In this document: in pieces, positions 33,007 through 41,576 of the stretch
Numbering within the stretch: position 1 is the first letter of the stretch
Layout of the letters: each line of letters starts with the position of its first letter
Made by a program: the position numbers and the translations under genes
The notes under the pieces: model-generated
Seen by the model: the letters and a program-made list of their open reading frames with translations, nothing else
Databases searched by the model: none
What the model was told of the DNA's origin: nothing
NCBI GenBank assembly: GCA_001931535.1
Contig: CP016211.1
Coordinates: 5,997,573-6,061,572, forward strand
DNA from: Minicystis rosea
GTDB lineage: Bacteria; Myxococcota_A; Polyangia; Polyangiales; Polyangiaceae
Direction: 5' to 3'
DNA: 64,000 nt

Positions 33007-33029
33007 ACGGAGTCTCGACCTCGCGAACC

Positions 33030-33659
33030 ATGCCGCTCCCTCGCTTCGAAAAGCTCGACGAGCCCCGACGCACCTCCATCCTCGCGGCTGCCGCCGAGGA
33101 GTTCGGCGAGCGTGGGTTCGCGGGCGCGTCCTACAACCGGATCATCGAGCGGGCCGGGATCAGCAAAGGGGCGATGTATTATTACTTCGCCGACAAGGAC
33201 GATCTCTTTCGGACCGTCCTCGAAGCCGCGCTTTCGCAGTGGTTCACGCACGTCGGTTATCCCTTCCAGGCGGATGACGCCGACTCGTTCTGGGCAGCGT
33301 GCCTCTCGATGTACGAGCGGAGCCTGCGCTTCATGCTCGCCGATCGGCGCAACGCTGCGATGTGTCTCAGCATCACCCGCGCGCGCGAGCGGCTCGAGGG
33401 GCATCCCGCGCTGATCGAGCTGCAGCAGCGCATGCAGGAGTGGATACGCGAGCTCGTGCGCCACGGCCGGGAGATCGGCGCCGTCCGGCAGGATTTGCCG
33501 CCCGATCTGATCGTGCAGGTCACGCTGTCGATGATGGATGCGGGCGACCGCTGGCTCGCCACGCACTGGGACGAGATCACGCCCGACGCAGTGGAGTCGA
33601 CCTCGAAGACGATGGTCGATCTCTTCAAGCGCGTGGGCGCACCGGAGGACATGCGATGA
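33030..33659 (+). CDS. TetR family regulator, partner of the P450
   Basis: A 209-residue TetR regulator. The N-terminal helix-turn-helix is clear (ILAAAAEEFGERGFAGASYN, then IIERAGISKGAMYYYFADKD), followed by a helical ligand-binding domain. It starts at ATG 33030, shortly after a palindrome that is likely its own operator. Its TGA overlaps the ATG of the P450 gene, so regulator and enzyme are translationally coupled. The ligand is probably a P450 substrate or product, as is common for such pairs, but this is inferred from arrangement only. Confidence 0.92.
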   Translation: MPLPRFEKLDEPRRTSILAAAAEEFGERGFAGASYNRIIERAGISKGAMYYYFADKDDLFRTVLEAALSQWFTHVGYPFQADDADSFWAACLSMYERSLRFMLADRRNAAMCLSITRARERLEGHPALIELQQRMQEWIRELVRHGREIGAVRQDLPPDLIVQVTLSMMDAGDRWLATHWDEITPDAVESTSKTMVDLFKRVGAPEDMR

Positions 33660-35065
33660 TGGAGAGTGTCGAAGTCCGCAGCCGAAAGCGCGCTCCAGGG
33701 CCGCCCGGCTTGTATGGTGTCCGCAACATCATCGGCTTTGCGCGCGATCAGCTCGTGCTGCTACGCGACCTCGCCGACCGCTACGGTGACGTGGTGGAGA
33801 TGAAGGTGCTCGGGAGGCCCTTCTTCTTGATCAGCCATCCCGACGACATCGAGGCGGTGCTGGTCAAGCACGCGCGCATCATGCTGCGCGACGAGTACGC
33901 CGTCGTGCTCGAGCGCGTGCTCGGCAAAGGCCTGCTCACGAGCGATGGTGATCTCTGGAAGCGCCAGCGCAAGCTGATGTCGCAGGCCTTCGTGCCGAAG
34001 CGCATCCGCTCGTACGGCGAGGCCATGGTGCGGGTGACGGACGCGGCGCTGCGCCCTTGGCACGATGGGCAGGCCATCAATCTCCATCAAGAGATCTCGC
34101 GCGTGACCATGGAGGTCGTGGCCGACGTGCTCTTCGGATCGGGCATCGATCACGAGGACGTGCGCACCGTGCGCGAGGCCATGGAGATCGTCAACGAGTT
34201 CTTGGCCAACAGCCCCGAAGCCGTCTTGAAGCTCCCCGCCTGGGTGCCGACGCCGCGCAACGTCGCGACGGTGCGCGCGGTGAAGCAGCTCGACGAGCTC
34301 ATCTATCGCATCATCCAAAAGCGCCGCGCCGGCGAGCCGCGTGACGACCTGCTCGGGACCTTGCTGGCCGCGCAGGACGACGACGGCACGAAGATGAGCG
34401 ACGCGCAGCTCCGTGACGAGGCCATCACCCTCTTCCTCGCCGGCCACGAGACGACCGCGCTCGCGCTCGCGCACACCTTTTATCTGCTCAGCAAGCATCC
34501 CGACATCGAGCGCCGTCTCCACGCGGAGATCGCTTCGGTCCTCGGCGGGCGCTTGCCGACGGCCGACGACGTGCGCGCCCTCCCCTACACCGAGCGTGTC
34601 CTCAAAGAGGCGATGCGCCTTTACCCGCCTGCGTGGACGACGGGTCGCGAGGTCGCCGAAGAGGTGGAGATCGGTGGATACGTGCTCCCGAAGGGCGCGC
34701 AGATCCTCACGAGCCAATGGGTCGTGCACCGCGATCCGCGCTGGTTCCCGAACCCCGAAGGCTTCGATCCCGATCGCTTCGCCCCCGAGCGCGCCAAGGA
34801 CCTTCCGCGCTTCGCCTATTTCCCCTTCGGCGGCGGCCCGCGCATCTGCATCGGCAACCACTTCGCGATGATGGAGGCGACGCTCCTCCTCGCCGTCATC
34901 GTGCAGCGCTTCCGCATCGAGCTCCTCCCGGGGCAACAACTCTCGCTCAAGCCCTCGGTCACGCTGCGCCAAGCCGGCCCCGGCCTGCGCGTCCGCGTGC
35001 GCGAGCGCAAAGCCATCTCGCCGGAGACGAGCGTGCGTGAAGGCATCGCCATCGCTGCGCCCTGA
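33656..35065 (+). CDS. cytochrome P450
   Basis: A 469-residue soluble P450. The I-helix oxygen-activation motif is AGHETT near 262, the K-helix ExxR is EAMRLYPP near 318, and the heme-binding loop FPFGGGPRICIGNHFA near 389 supplies the Cys ligand. The class is closest to bacterial CYP102/CYP4-like long-chain or terpenoid hydroxylases by general look, without a fused reductase. ATG 33656 (followed by a second ATG) overlaps the TetR stop. No ferredoxin or reductase is adjacent. Confidence 0.95.
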   Translation: MMESVEVRSRKRAPGPPGLYGVRNIIGFARDQLVLLRDLADRYGDVVEMKVLGRPFFLISHPDDIEAVLVKHARIMLRDEYAVVLERVLGKGLLTSDGDLWKRQRKLMSQAFVPKRIRSYGEAMVRVTDAALRPWHDGQAINLHQEISRVTMEVVADVLFGSGIDHEDVRTVREAMEIVNEFLANSPEAVLKLPAWVPTPRNVATVRAVKQLDELIYRIIQKRRAGEPRDDLLGTLLAAQDDDGTKMSDAQLRDEAITLFLAGHETTALALAHTFYLLSKHPDIERRLHAEIASVLGGRLPTADDVRALPYTERVLKEAMRLYPPAWTTGREVAEEVEIGGYVLPKGAQILTSQWVVHRDPRWFPNPEGFDPDRFAPERAKDLPRFAYFPFGGGPRICIGNHFAMMEATLLLAVIVQRFRIELLPGQQLSLKPSVTLRQAGPGLRVRVRERKAISPETSVREGIAIAAP

Positions 35066-35119
35066 TCCAGCGAGCGTCGATGCATGGATGAATCGGTGTC
35101 GTGAGCGGCAGCCTGTCGC

Positions 35120-35992
35120 TCACGCACCGAGGAGCAAAGCCCGATCGGCTTTGACGGCGCTGACCAGATAGTCGAGCAAGACGCGCACCCGCGGGGTCTG
35201 GCGCAGATCGCGGTGCACCGTCAGATAAAGAGGCTCGGTGGGCGCGCGCGGCATGGGCACGTGCGTGAGGCCGGGTGTCGTGTCGCCCAGATAGCGAGGG
35301 AGGAGCGCGACACCGGCGTCGACACGCGCGGCCTCCGCGAGGACCACGGACACTTCGCTCACGAAGGCGGGTCGGGCGTTGGGCACGAGCTGCCGCAGCC
35401 ACGCGAGCTCGACACCGCTCGACGGCAAGAGGAGTGGATGCGCCGCGAGATCGCTCGAGCCTTTGATGGGATGTCGAGCCAAGTAGTCGGTGGACGCGTA
35501 GAGGCCGTGCGCCACCTCGCCGATGCGGCGGACCACGAGAGAATCGTCCTTGGTGCGGAAGAAGCGCACGGCGAGCTCGGCCTCGCTGCGGCTCAGATCG
35601 AGCATGGCGCCCGCGGGGAGGAGCTCCACGCAGAGCGATGGATAGCGGCGGCCGAAGCGTGCCAATCGCGAGGCGAGATAAGCCATCCCGAACGTCTCGG
35701 GCGAGGTGACGCGCACCGTGCCTTCGAGCTCGCCGCGTTGCGCGTGCACGCCGCGCTCGAGCGCGAGCACGGCGTCCTCGACCTCGCGCAGCGGAGCCAT
35801 CAGGTCCTCGCCTTCGCGGGTGAGCACGTACCCCGAGGGCGTGCGGGTGAAGAGGCGCAGGCCGAGGGCGCGCTCGGCCGCTTCGATGCGCCGCCCCACC
35901 GTGGTGTGATCGACGCCCAGGGCCGCGGCCGTCTTGGCCAGCGATCCAGCGCGCGAGAGCGCGGCGACGTACCGGAGATCGTCCCAGTTCAT
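35120..35992 (-). CDS. LysR-type transcriptional regulator
   Basis: A 290-residue LysR regulator. The winged helix-turn-helix is MNWDDLRYVAALSRAGS then KTAAALGVDHTTVGRRI, followed by a periplasmic-binding-protein-like effector domain (GTVRVTSPETFGMAYLAS, HPLLLPSSGVELAW). I chose ATG 35992 because the family usually begins M-x-W-D-D-L; the frame extends a little upstream. It is divergent from the lipoprotein gene at 36092, about 100 bases away, the typical position of a LysR target, although the lipoprotein is not a usual LysR-controlled product. Its 3' end faces the P450 gene. Confidence 0.92.
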   Translation of the reverse strand: MNWDDLRYVAALSRAGSLAKTAAALGVDHTTVGRRIEAAERALGLRLFTRTPSGYVLTREGEDLMAPLREVEDAVLALERGVHAQRGELEGTVRVTSPETFGMAYLASRLARFGRRYPSLCVELLPAGAMLDLSRSEAELAVRFFRTKDDSLVVRRIGEVAHGLYASTDYLARHPIKGSSDLAAHPLLLPSSGVELAWLRQLVPNARPAFVSEVSVVLAEAARVDAGVALLPRYLGDTTPGLTHVPMPRAPTEPLYLTVHRDLRQTPRVRVLLDYLVSAVKADRALLLGA

Positions 35993-36091
35993 GGCTTGTG
36001 CATTCTTGCACGACCGGCGTGCATGGGCGTGCATTCTCACCCGGCCCAGCGAGCGCTATCCCTGCGTGGGTCATCGCTCGCGGAGGTTTCC

Positions 36092-37273
36092 ATGCGCACG
36101 CTCGCTTCGTTTGCTTGGTTCGCGCTCGGCATCGCGCTCACGGCCTGCGGCACCGCGCCTCGGGAGCCGGAGCCACAGCCTGAGCCGGAGCCCGAGGTGC
36201 CGTCATCCGATCACACGCTGACCATCCCCGCGAGCTTCGCGTCGTCCCGCGAGGTCATCGCCTATGCCAAGCTCGATCAGGGCTCGGCCATCGAGCTGAC
36301 GGAGCTCGACTACGGGCTTCACGAGAGCTTCCCGACCCACATCACGCTCTCGTCCAAGGGCGGATACGTGCTGGCCAAAGAGTGCGAGACGCGCTTCACG
36401 ACGATGGTGTGGAAATCGATCACCGAGGTGAAGGGAGACGCCGCGGAGATTCACCTCGACCAAGGATCGCTGTCGGTCGACCTCCGGGAGGAAGGCGACG
36501 TGTCGGTGCTCGTCGAGGGCGAGATCGTGGATCAAGCGTGCTCGCTCGGGGATGGCCCCGTCGTGACCACGATCCCGCTGCGCCATCGGATCACGTTGCA
36601 CGTTCATCGCGTGGCCGGCTTCGTGGTGGAGCAATTCCAGCAAGTGGCGCGGAGCTGCTGGGACTCGTTGGTGTTGCCTTCGGGAGCACCGTTGTGGGCG
36701 CCGACGGCGAAGCCGCGCGATGCCGAGGGCCAGCGCTTCGACGCAGCCAACGCGCCGGTCCCCGTCACCCTCACGATGCGGTCCAAAGGCATGTTGTCGC
36801 CGTGGGGCGGCCAGTATTTCATGGCCGAAGCCGGCACCGTATCGGTGTCGGCGGACACGACCTTGCCGGTCTCGGGCCTCGCGTCCTTCGAGGTGGTGGG
36901 CCCAGAGACGCTGACCTCCGTGGACGCGACGCTCCATCTGCATAGAACGGCCGCGAAGGGGAGTGTCTCGAACCCCATCGAAGAGGGGATGACGTATCAG
37001 CTCTTCTATCCGGACATGAGCAATGGAGTCGCCGTCCACGTCGATGCCGCCATGACCGATCGCGGCAAGCTGTGCGAAAACGTGCCCTCGAGCTGGTTCT
37101 CGTCGACCTCCGCGACGCCTTCGCAGTGCGAGACGGGCAAAAATAGCGAGGATGCGCTCCCGGAGGGCTTCCCTTGGGTGGCATCCATTCGCGCCGCGGG
37201 TGAGTGCCGGCTCGAGGTGACGATTCCCGGCACGAATCAGAAGTGGACGACGAAGTTCAGCACCACGTTTTGA
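36092..37273 (+). CDS. secreted lipoprotein of unknown function
   Basis: A 393-residue protein with an N-terminal lipoprotein signal (MRTLASFAWFALGIALTAC, lipobox LTAC with Cys 19) and a Pro/Glu-rich linker (EPEPQPEPEPEVP). A strong Shine-Dalgarno CGGAGG lies before ATG 36092. The mature part is beta-rich with several Cys residues (KECETRF, DQACSL, RSCWDS, KLCENV), suggesting disulphides. I recognise no domain. It should sit in the outer or inner membrane facing the periplasm or outside. It is divergent from the LysR gene. Confidence 0.75.
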   Translation: MRTLASFAWFALGIALTACGTAPREPEPQPEPEPEVPSSDHTLTIPASFASSREVIAYAKLDQGSAIELTELDYGLHESFPTHITLSSKGGYVLAKECETRFTTMVWKSITEVKGDAAEIHLDQGSLSVDLREEGDVSVLVEGEIVDQACSLGDGPVVTTIPLRHRITLHVHRVAGFVVEQFQQVARSCWDSLVLPSGAPLWAPTAKPRDAEGQRFDAANAPVPVTLTMRSKGMLSPWGGQYFMAEAGTVSVSADTTLPVSGLASFEVVGPETLTSVDATLHLHRTAAKGSVSNPIEEGMTYQLFYPDMSNGVAVHVDAAMTDRGKLCENVPSSWFSSTSATPSQCETGKNSEDALPEGFPWVASIRAAGECRLEVTIPGTNQKWTTKFSTTF

Positions 37274-37355
37274 AGCGGCGCGCGCGAGCGGGAAAAGAAT
37301 GGCGCTCTGGTGGCCGACCGGAGGATGGGCCTCGGCACCGCCGAAGAGCCGGCCT

Positions 37356-39116
37356 TCAGTGATCGAGAGGCTGGCCGAAGCCGGGCGCGGGGAGCACGGC
37401 TTCGGTGAAGCCCGTGCTGGTCTCGGTGAGCCACATGTGCGGAGCGGCTTCCAGATCGGTGTCGAGCTCGAAGCGCGCCGAGCGCGGGCCTTGGGGGCCG
37501 ACATCCAAGATGGTGGTGCGCAGGCCGGCGATCTCGAAGCGCTGGCCGACCTTCATCTTGGAGCTCTCGTCACGGAAGAGGTTGCCGGAGCCGCCGGGGA
37601 AGAGGCCTTGTCCCTTGGGCGCGATCAAGTCGAGGGTGCGCGCGTCACGGCGGAGCGCGAGCACGTGGCTCGCCATGGCGAGGATGCGCCAGTGCGGCGG
37701 CGGAGCGCCGCGCGGATCGAGCGCGAAGGGCATGAAGAACGAGCCGCCCATGCCGCGCACCACGTACACGTCGTCACGGGCCGCGCTGGCGACGCTGGCG
37801 CGCAGGCTCTGGGCGTTCACGGCGAAGCCCTCGGAAGATCGCTTGTAGTTCCAGCCGATGAGCCACGCCGTCCCTGGACCGTGCACGAGGTGCGCGAAGC
37901 CGAGGGCGAGGGCCGCGAAGCCCGTGAGCTCGGCGAGGCCGCGACGCGGCGCGATCTCGGCCGGGAACCAAGCATGCTCGAAGAGGATGGCGACCGCGGC
38001 CGCGACGCCGACGATGCTCGCGCCGACGAGACGCGGTGAGGGAACGACGGCGAGCACCGGAAGGAGCGAGAGGACCGATCCGAGCAACATCCACGCGGCG
38101 GTGCGACGGGGAGCATCTTCGAGCGCGGCGAAGGCGCGACGAAGCGGCCACGCGAGGAACGCGACCGCGCCGATGGCGAGGAGCGCGAGGAGCCACCACG
38201 GCGTGGTCGACGTGAGCGACTCTCCATCGAGGCTGAACCAACCCTGCGCGAGCAGCGTGAGGAGACGGCGCGGCGCCGACGCGAAGAAGGCGGCGGGCTC
38301 GCGAAATGGATCGCTGTAGAAGCCCGAGCCCTCGGTGCCATAACCGAGCTTGGCGCGCACCGCGAGGTAGAGGATCGCCGGCACCACGAAGGGCATGAGG
38401 CCGAGCACGCGACGGAAGAAGCGATCTCCGCGCGCGACCAATTCGTACGCGAGCACGTAGCCGCCCATGCACATGGCGTATTCACCGCCGCTCATCGAGA
38501 ACGCGAAGAGCACGGCGGCGAGGGCAGCGTCGCGCGCGCGGCGCTCCTCGCGAAAGCGCACGTACGCGCCGAGCGCGAAGAGGCCGAGGCTGAGCGAGAT
38601 GAGGGCCTCGCGGTTCGCGAGCCACGCGAGCGGGAGCGCATGACAAGGCGCGAGCGCGAAGATGGCCGTGGCGAAGCGCTGCGGTCTCTGCGCGAGAAAC
38701 CGCTTGTACAAGGCGCGCGCCGCGAGCACCGCGGCGGCCCACCAAGCCATCGAGTGCAGGTGCAGGAGGAGCGGGAAGCGACCGAAGATCCGATGATCGG
38801 CCCAGCGCAGCGCGCTCGGCAGCGGGCGGAAGAAACGCACCTTGAGCCGCGGGTGGGACCACCAAGGCAACATCCCGCGCTCCGTGAGCGCGGGGCGATC
38901 CGCCTCGTTCACGAAGTCGTAGAGATTGAACGGGTCCCGCTTGGCGGGGAACGTCCCGTCGATCATCGACGCATGGAGGTAATCGTCGAGGATGAATTGG
39001 GCCCGCAGCGCCGGGAGATGTACGACCAGAGCGGTCAGGATCAACAGCGCGGCAAAGATCCACTTCCGCCGTCGGTCGCCCGTTTGGACGGCCTGCGAGA
39101 TCGTCGAAGATGCCAA
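37356..39116 (-). CDS. GT-C-like polytopic membrane protein
   Basis: A 586-residue membrane protein with about ten spans. Just after the first span comes a D-D motif (QFILDDYLHASMID, near 41-54), and RFFRPLPSALRWADH lies in the first large loop. Both resemble O-mannosyltransferase/TMTC-type and other GT-C enzymes that use polyprenyl-phosphate sugars. A periplasmic C-terminal domain of about 150 residues follows the last span. The only upstream start in frame is TTG 39116. A TATACA on the minus strand at 39132-39127 may be its -10. It is divergent from the Cys-rich lipoprotein gene. Substrate unknown. Confidence 0.65.
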   Translation of the reverse strand: MASSTISQAVQTGDRRRKWIFAALLILTALVVHLPALRAQFILDDYLHASMIDGTFPAKRDPFNLYDFVNEADRPALTERGMLPWWSHPRLKVRFFRPLPSALRWADHRIFGRFPLLLHLHSMAWWAAAVLAARALYKRFLAQRPQRFATAIFALAPCHALPLAWLANREALISLSLGLFALGAYVRFREERRARDAALAAVLFAFSMSGGEYAMCMGGYVLAYELVARGDRFFRRVLGLMPFVVPAILYLAVRAKLGYGTEGSGFYSDPFREPAAFFASAPRRLLTLLAQGWFSLDGESLTSTTPWWLLALLAIGAVAFLAWPLRRAFAALEDAPRRTAAWMLLGSVLSLLPVLAVVPSPRLVGASIVGVAAAVAILFEHAWFPAEIAPRRGLAELTGFAALALGFAHLVHGPGTAWLIGWNYKRSSEGFAVNAQSLRASVASAARDDVYVVRGMGGSFFMPFALDPRGAPPPHWRILAMASHVLALRRDARTLDLIAPKGQGLFPGGSGNLFRDESSKMKVGQRFEIAGLRTTILDVGPQGPRSARFELDTDLEAAPHMWLTETSTGFTEAVLPAPGFGQPLDH

Positions 39117-39164
39117 GACAGACTCTTGTATAGCAAACGAGACTCACGTAGCCTCGCTACAATC

Positions 39165-39557
39165 GTGAAGCGCACAACCATTCTTTCCCTCGCTTTCGCA
39201 TTCATGGCCCCTGCGGTGATCGCCGCCTGTGCGTCAGGCAGCGACACGGAAGCAACGGGTGGCGCTGGTGGCACCGGTACGGGCGGCGCCCCCACCACGT
39301 CGAGCTCCAGCTCGTCGGGCACGGCGACCACCACGACCTCCAGCTCCACGACGACGAGCTCGTCGAGCTCGAGCACGTCGGGCGGTCCGATGTGCGTCCC
39401 GACGTGCGCGGCGGACTCCGACTGCCAGAACAGCTGCCCCGGGACCACGGCCGGCGTGAACTGCTGCGACGTGTCCACCGGGCTCTGCTACGTGGCGTCG
39501 CAAGCGTCCTGCCCCGCGCCCAACCCGGGCACGGGCGGCGGCGCGATGCAGTACTGA
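39165..39557 (+). CDS. small Cys-rich lipoprotein with Ser/Thr linker
   Basis: A 130-residue lipoprotein from GTG 39165. The signal peptide MKRTTILSLAFAFMAPAVIA ends at a Cys in AACASG. A Gly/Thr stretch and a run of Ser and Thr (about 40 residues) form a flexible linker. A compact C-terminal domain holds eight to nine Cys (CVPTC, DCQNSC, NCCDV, LCYV, SCPAP), probably disulphide-bonded. Such architecture is common in myxobacterial surface lipoproteins. Function unknown. Confidence 0.75.
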   Translation: MKRTTILSLAFAFMAPAVIAACASGSDTEATGGAGGTGTGGAPTTSSSSSSGTATTTTSSSTTTSSSSSSTSGGPMCVPTCAADSDCQNSCPGTTAGVNCCDVSTGLCYVASQASCPAPNPGTGGGAMQY

Positions 39558-39558
39558 T

Positions 39559-39577
39559 TCGAGCCCGCGCGGCTCGA
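39559..39577 (+). terminator. 7-bp stem-loop after the Cys-rich lipoprotein
   Basis: TCGAGCC and GGCTCGA pair around a five-base loop, starting two bases after the stop codon. There is no T run, so termination would be weak; it may stabilise the 3' end instead. Confidence 0.4.
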
Positions 39578-39640
39578 GTCCGTCATCTTCCGCGGTTCGG
39601 AGCCACACATCGGTGTGGCATGGCCGCGTGTCAGCAAAAT

Positions 39641-39665
39641 GAGCCCGCCGGTGTGCGGGCTCTTT
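39641..39665. terminator. 8-bp hairpin terminator with T tract
   Basis: GAGCCCGC (39641-39648) and GCGGGCTC (39655-39662) pair perfectly around a six-base loop, followed by TTT and preceded by AAAA. It lies between convergent genes and can act in both directions. Confidence 0.75.
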
Positions 39666-39885
39666 GCGTTCCATTCCGAACACAGGCTTCGCCGCGCCAT
39701 CCAGCGGCGTGAGCTTCCGCTCGCGCGCGCCCACCGCGCGATGAGCGATGGTGCTTTTGGAGATGGGTTGGAGCGGTCGCGTCGCTTGGAGCCTATCCCA
39801 GTAGACCTCCACGTCGCCGGCCGGCGGATACGCTTCGCCCACCTTCGTTGCTCGGGCTCCCTGCGTACGAGGACTTACGCGCTCG

Positions 39886-41145
39886 TCACGGTTTGGACCA
39901 GCGGGCGACGAGCTCGGGCATGACGGTGGCGCCCATCTGGAGCAGGTGGGCCATGTGGTGCTCGGGCGTGTTGCCGCGATAACCGCGCACGTGGAAGCCG
40001 CCGACAGTGGCGTCGTAGAGCGGATCCATGTGCTTTTCGAGCTTCTTGGAGACGGCGCCTTCGGCGGCGCGGAGCTGCACGTGCTCGGGCGCGCTCTGCG
40101 GCTCGCCGCGCTGACCGTGCACGGCCTCGAGGAGATACGCGGCCGTGAGGTAAGTGCCGGCGTAGCCGATGGGCGTGATCTCGGAGTGCGTGATCGAAAA
40201 GAGGAAGTCGCCCTGCGCGGCCCGCTTCGCGGCGTCGAGGAAGGGCGCGATGATTCTCACATTGAGCGCGCTCGGGTTCTCCTCGAGAAAGCCACAATGA
40301 ATGCCGTCGAGGACGAGGGCGGCGTCGAGCTTCTCCGTGCCCTTCTTGCCGCGCTCGAAGATGCGCGAGACGGCGCCGTAACCACCGCTCCACGAGCCCA
40401 CCGCCAAGCGGCGGAGATGCGGATGCTCGAGGCCGCGCTCGGCGACGGCGCGATCGACCGACTCGAGGAGGCGCTCGAACGAGCCCGGCTCCTCGTAGGC
40501 GTTCAAATAGGGGGCCGAGTTGATGCCCAAGTTGACGACGGCGACGACGGCGTTGAGGCCCGCATACTCGGCGCTCTCCAGGACGACACGCGTGTTGCCG
40601 TGGAAATGCAGATAGAGATCGTAGGCGCCGTCCTCCGAAGAGAAGGTCTTGGGGACGAAGAGAACACCGCCGGGAACGTGGCCATAGAAATCACGATTGA
40701 TGTGCGCATCGGCGCGCGGCCCAGCGGGCACAGCCTTGGGCGCGACGGCGACCGGCGCGACGTCGGTGGCGGGCGCGGCGACGACGAGCGCAGCCGGCGT
40801 GACGGCGCGCGGGGCCGGCTGCGAAGCGGTGGGCTTCACGGCGTCACGAGGAGCGCCGGTGAGGGCGATGACGCCGGCCACGAGCAGCAACATGGCCGCG
40901 AATGCAGCAGCGAAACGGCGATGAGGCGGGCGGGCGGCAGGCTCGAAGCGATCGAGCGAAGACGGCAGCGCGGCCGACGAGGGCGGACCGAGCTCGACCG
41001 TGACGGGCCGCGGGGTCGGCGTCGGATCGATCTCGCAGGCTTCATCGGATGCGACGTCGGCGTCGGGGACGAAGCCATCACGCCTCGCTTCCCACCAGCG
41101 CTTCATCAACGCCCGCCGCCTGGCCTTGCGCAGCAACGTCGCCAT
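39886..41145 (-). CDS. membrane-anchored alpha/beta-hydrolase-like protein
   Basis: A 419-residue protein. The N-terminal ~75 residues are cytoplasmic and charged; one membrane span follows (FAAAFAAMLLLVAGVIAL) and then a Pro/Ala linker. The outer domain looks like an alpha/beta hydrolase: YDLYLHFHGN at the oxyanion position, the nucleophile elbow GSWSGGYGAV, DGIHCGF, and a likely catalytic His near the end (EHHMAHLLQMG). This would place a Ser-hydrolase/esterase outside the inner membrane. The start is ATG 41145. An AT-rich nested inverted repeat lies just upstream. Confidence 0.65.
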   Translation of the reverse strand: MATLLRKARRRALMKRWWEARRDGFVPDADVASDEACEIDPTPTPRPVTVELGPPSSAALPSSLDRFEPAARPPHRRFAAAFAAMLLLVAGVIALTGAPRDAVKPTASQPAPRAVTPAALVVAAPATDVAPVAVAPKAVPAGPRADAHINRDFYGHVPGGVLFVPKTFSSEDGAYDLYLHFHGNTRVVLESAEYAGLNAVVAVVNLGINSAPYLNAYEEPGSFERLLESVDRAVAERGLEHPHLRRLAVGSWSGGYGAVSRIFERGKKGTEKLDAALVLDGIHCGFLEENPSALNVRIIAPFLDAAKRAAQGDFLFSITHSEITPIGYAGTYLTAAYLLEAVHGQRGEPQSAPEHVQLRAAEGAVSKKLEKHMDPLYDATVGGFHVRGYRGNTPEHHMAHLLQMGATVMPELVARWSKP

Positions 41146-41576
41146 GCGATTGACCGGGCCACAATCGCCATTGAAGGGCCAAATTTATGTGCGGATTTAT
41201 TTGGCGATTCGTGACGCAACACCCCATCTCGCGCGGAGGTGGGATGGCTGCGTCACATTGCAGAGGTCGTCGGGCACGAGATCGGATGAGGCCGGACTTC
41301 TACGCGCTTTGCTGGAATGCGGTGCGCTCGCTCGCCCCATTTCAGGTGGGCGAGGAGGAGCGCTCACCTCGCTTCGCGACGCGAGCGCTCGAATCCGACG
41401 GAGCTCTCGGGTGGGAGCTCGACGGCGCTTTGTGCGCGTGCGGCAGCATCGTTTTTCGATGCGGCGAAGCCCATGCCCCGCGGCGCTTCGCGCGGACGAG
41501 CGCCGCGGCCCGAAATTCCTGACGGAACTTTCGGCTGGCAGCGCTAGTGTCGCACCCCGCGAGGCGCCCGCGGACG
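41146..41576. other. 431-base divergent intergenic region
   Basis: No protein gene is convincing. An AT-rich nested palindrome lies near the left end. The rest is GC-rich and ends with a TAGTGT hexamer (about 41545-41550) that could be the -10 of the acyltransferase gene. Confidence 0.5.
41163..41209. promoter_or_regulatory. nested AT-rich inverted repeat upstream of the anchored hydrolase
   Basis: The inner arms GCCAAATTTAT (41178-41188) and ATTTATTTGGC (41195-41205) match at 9 of 11 positions. The outer arms AATCGCC (41163-41169) and GGCGATT (41203-41209) match perfectly. AT-rich text is rare in this genome, and the site lies 18-64 bases upstream of ATG 41145, so it is a plausible operator. 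Confidence 0.45.

Larger units (their letters stand above)
39558..39885. other. 328-base convergent intergenic region with two hairpins
   Basis: No gene is supported. It separates the convergent Cys-rich lipoprotein and anchored hydrolase genes and contains a short stem-loop at 39559-39577 and a strong terminator at 39641-39665. Confidence 0.55.

Noticed and set aside
41187..41522. 111-codon frame in the gap before the acyltransferase gene
   Set aside because: Composition is not protein-like, there is no ribosome-binding site, and it overlaps the AT-rich palindrome.
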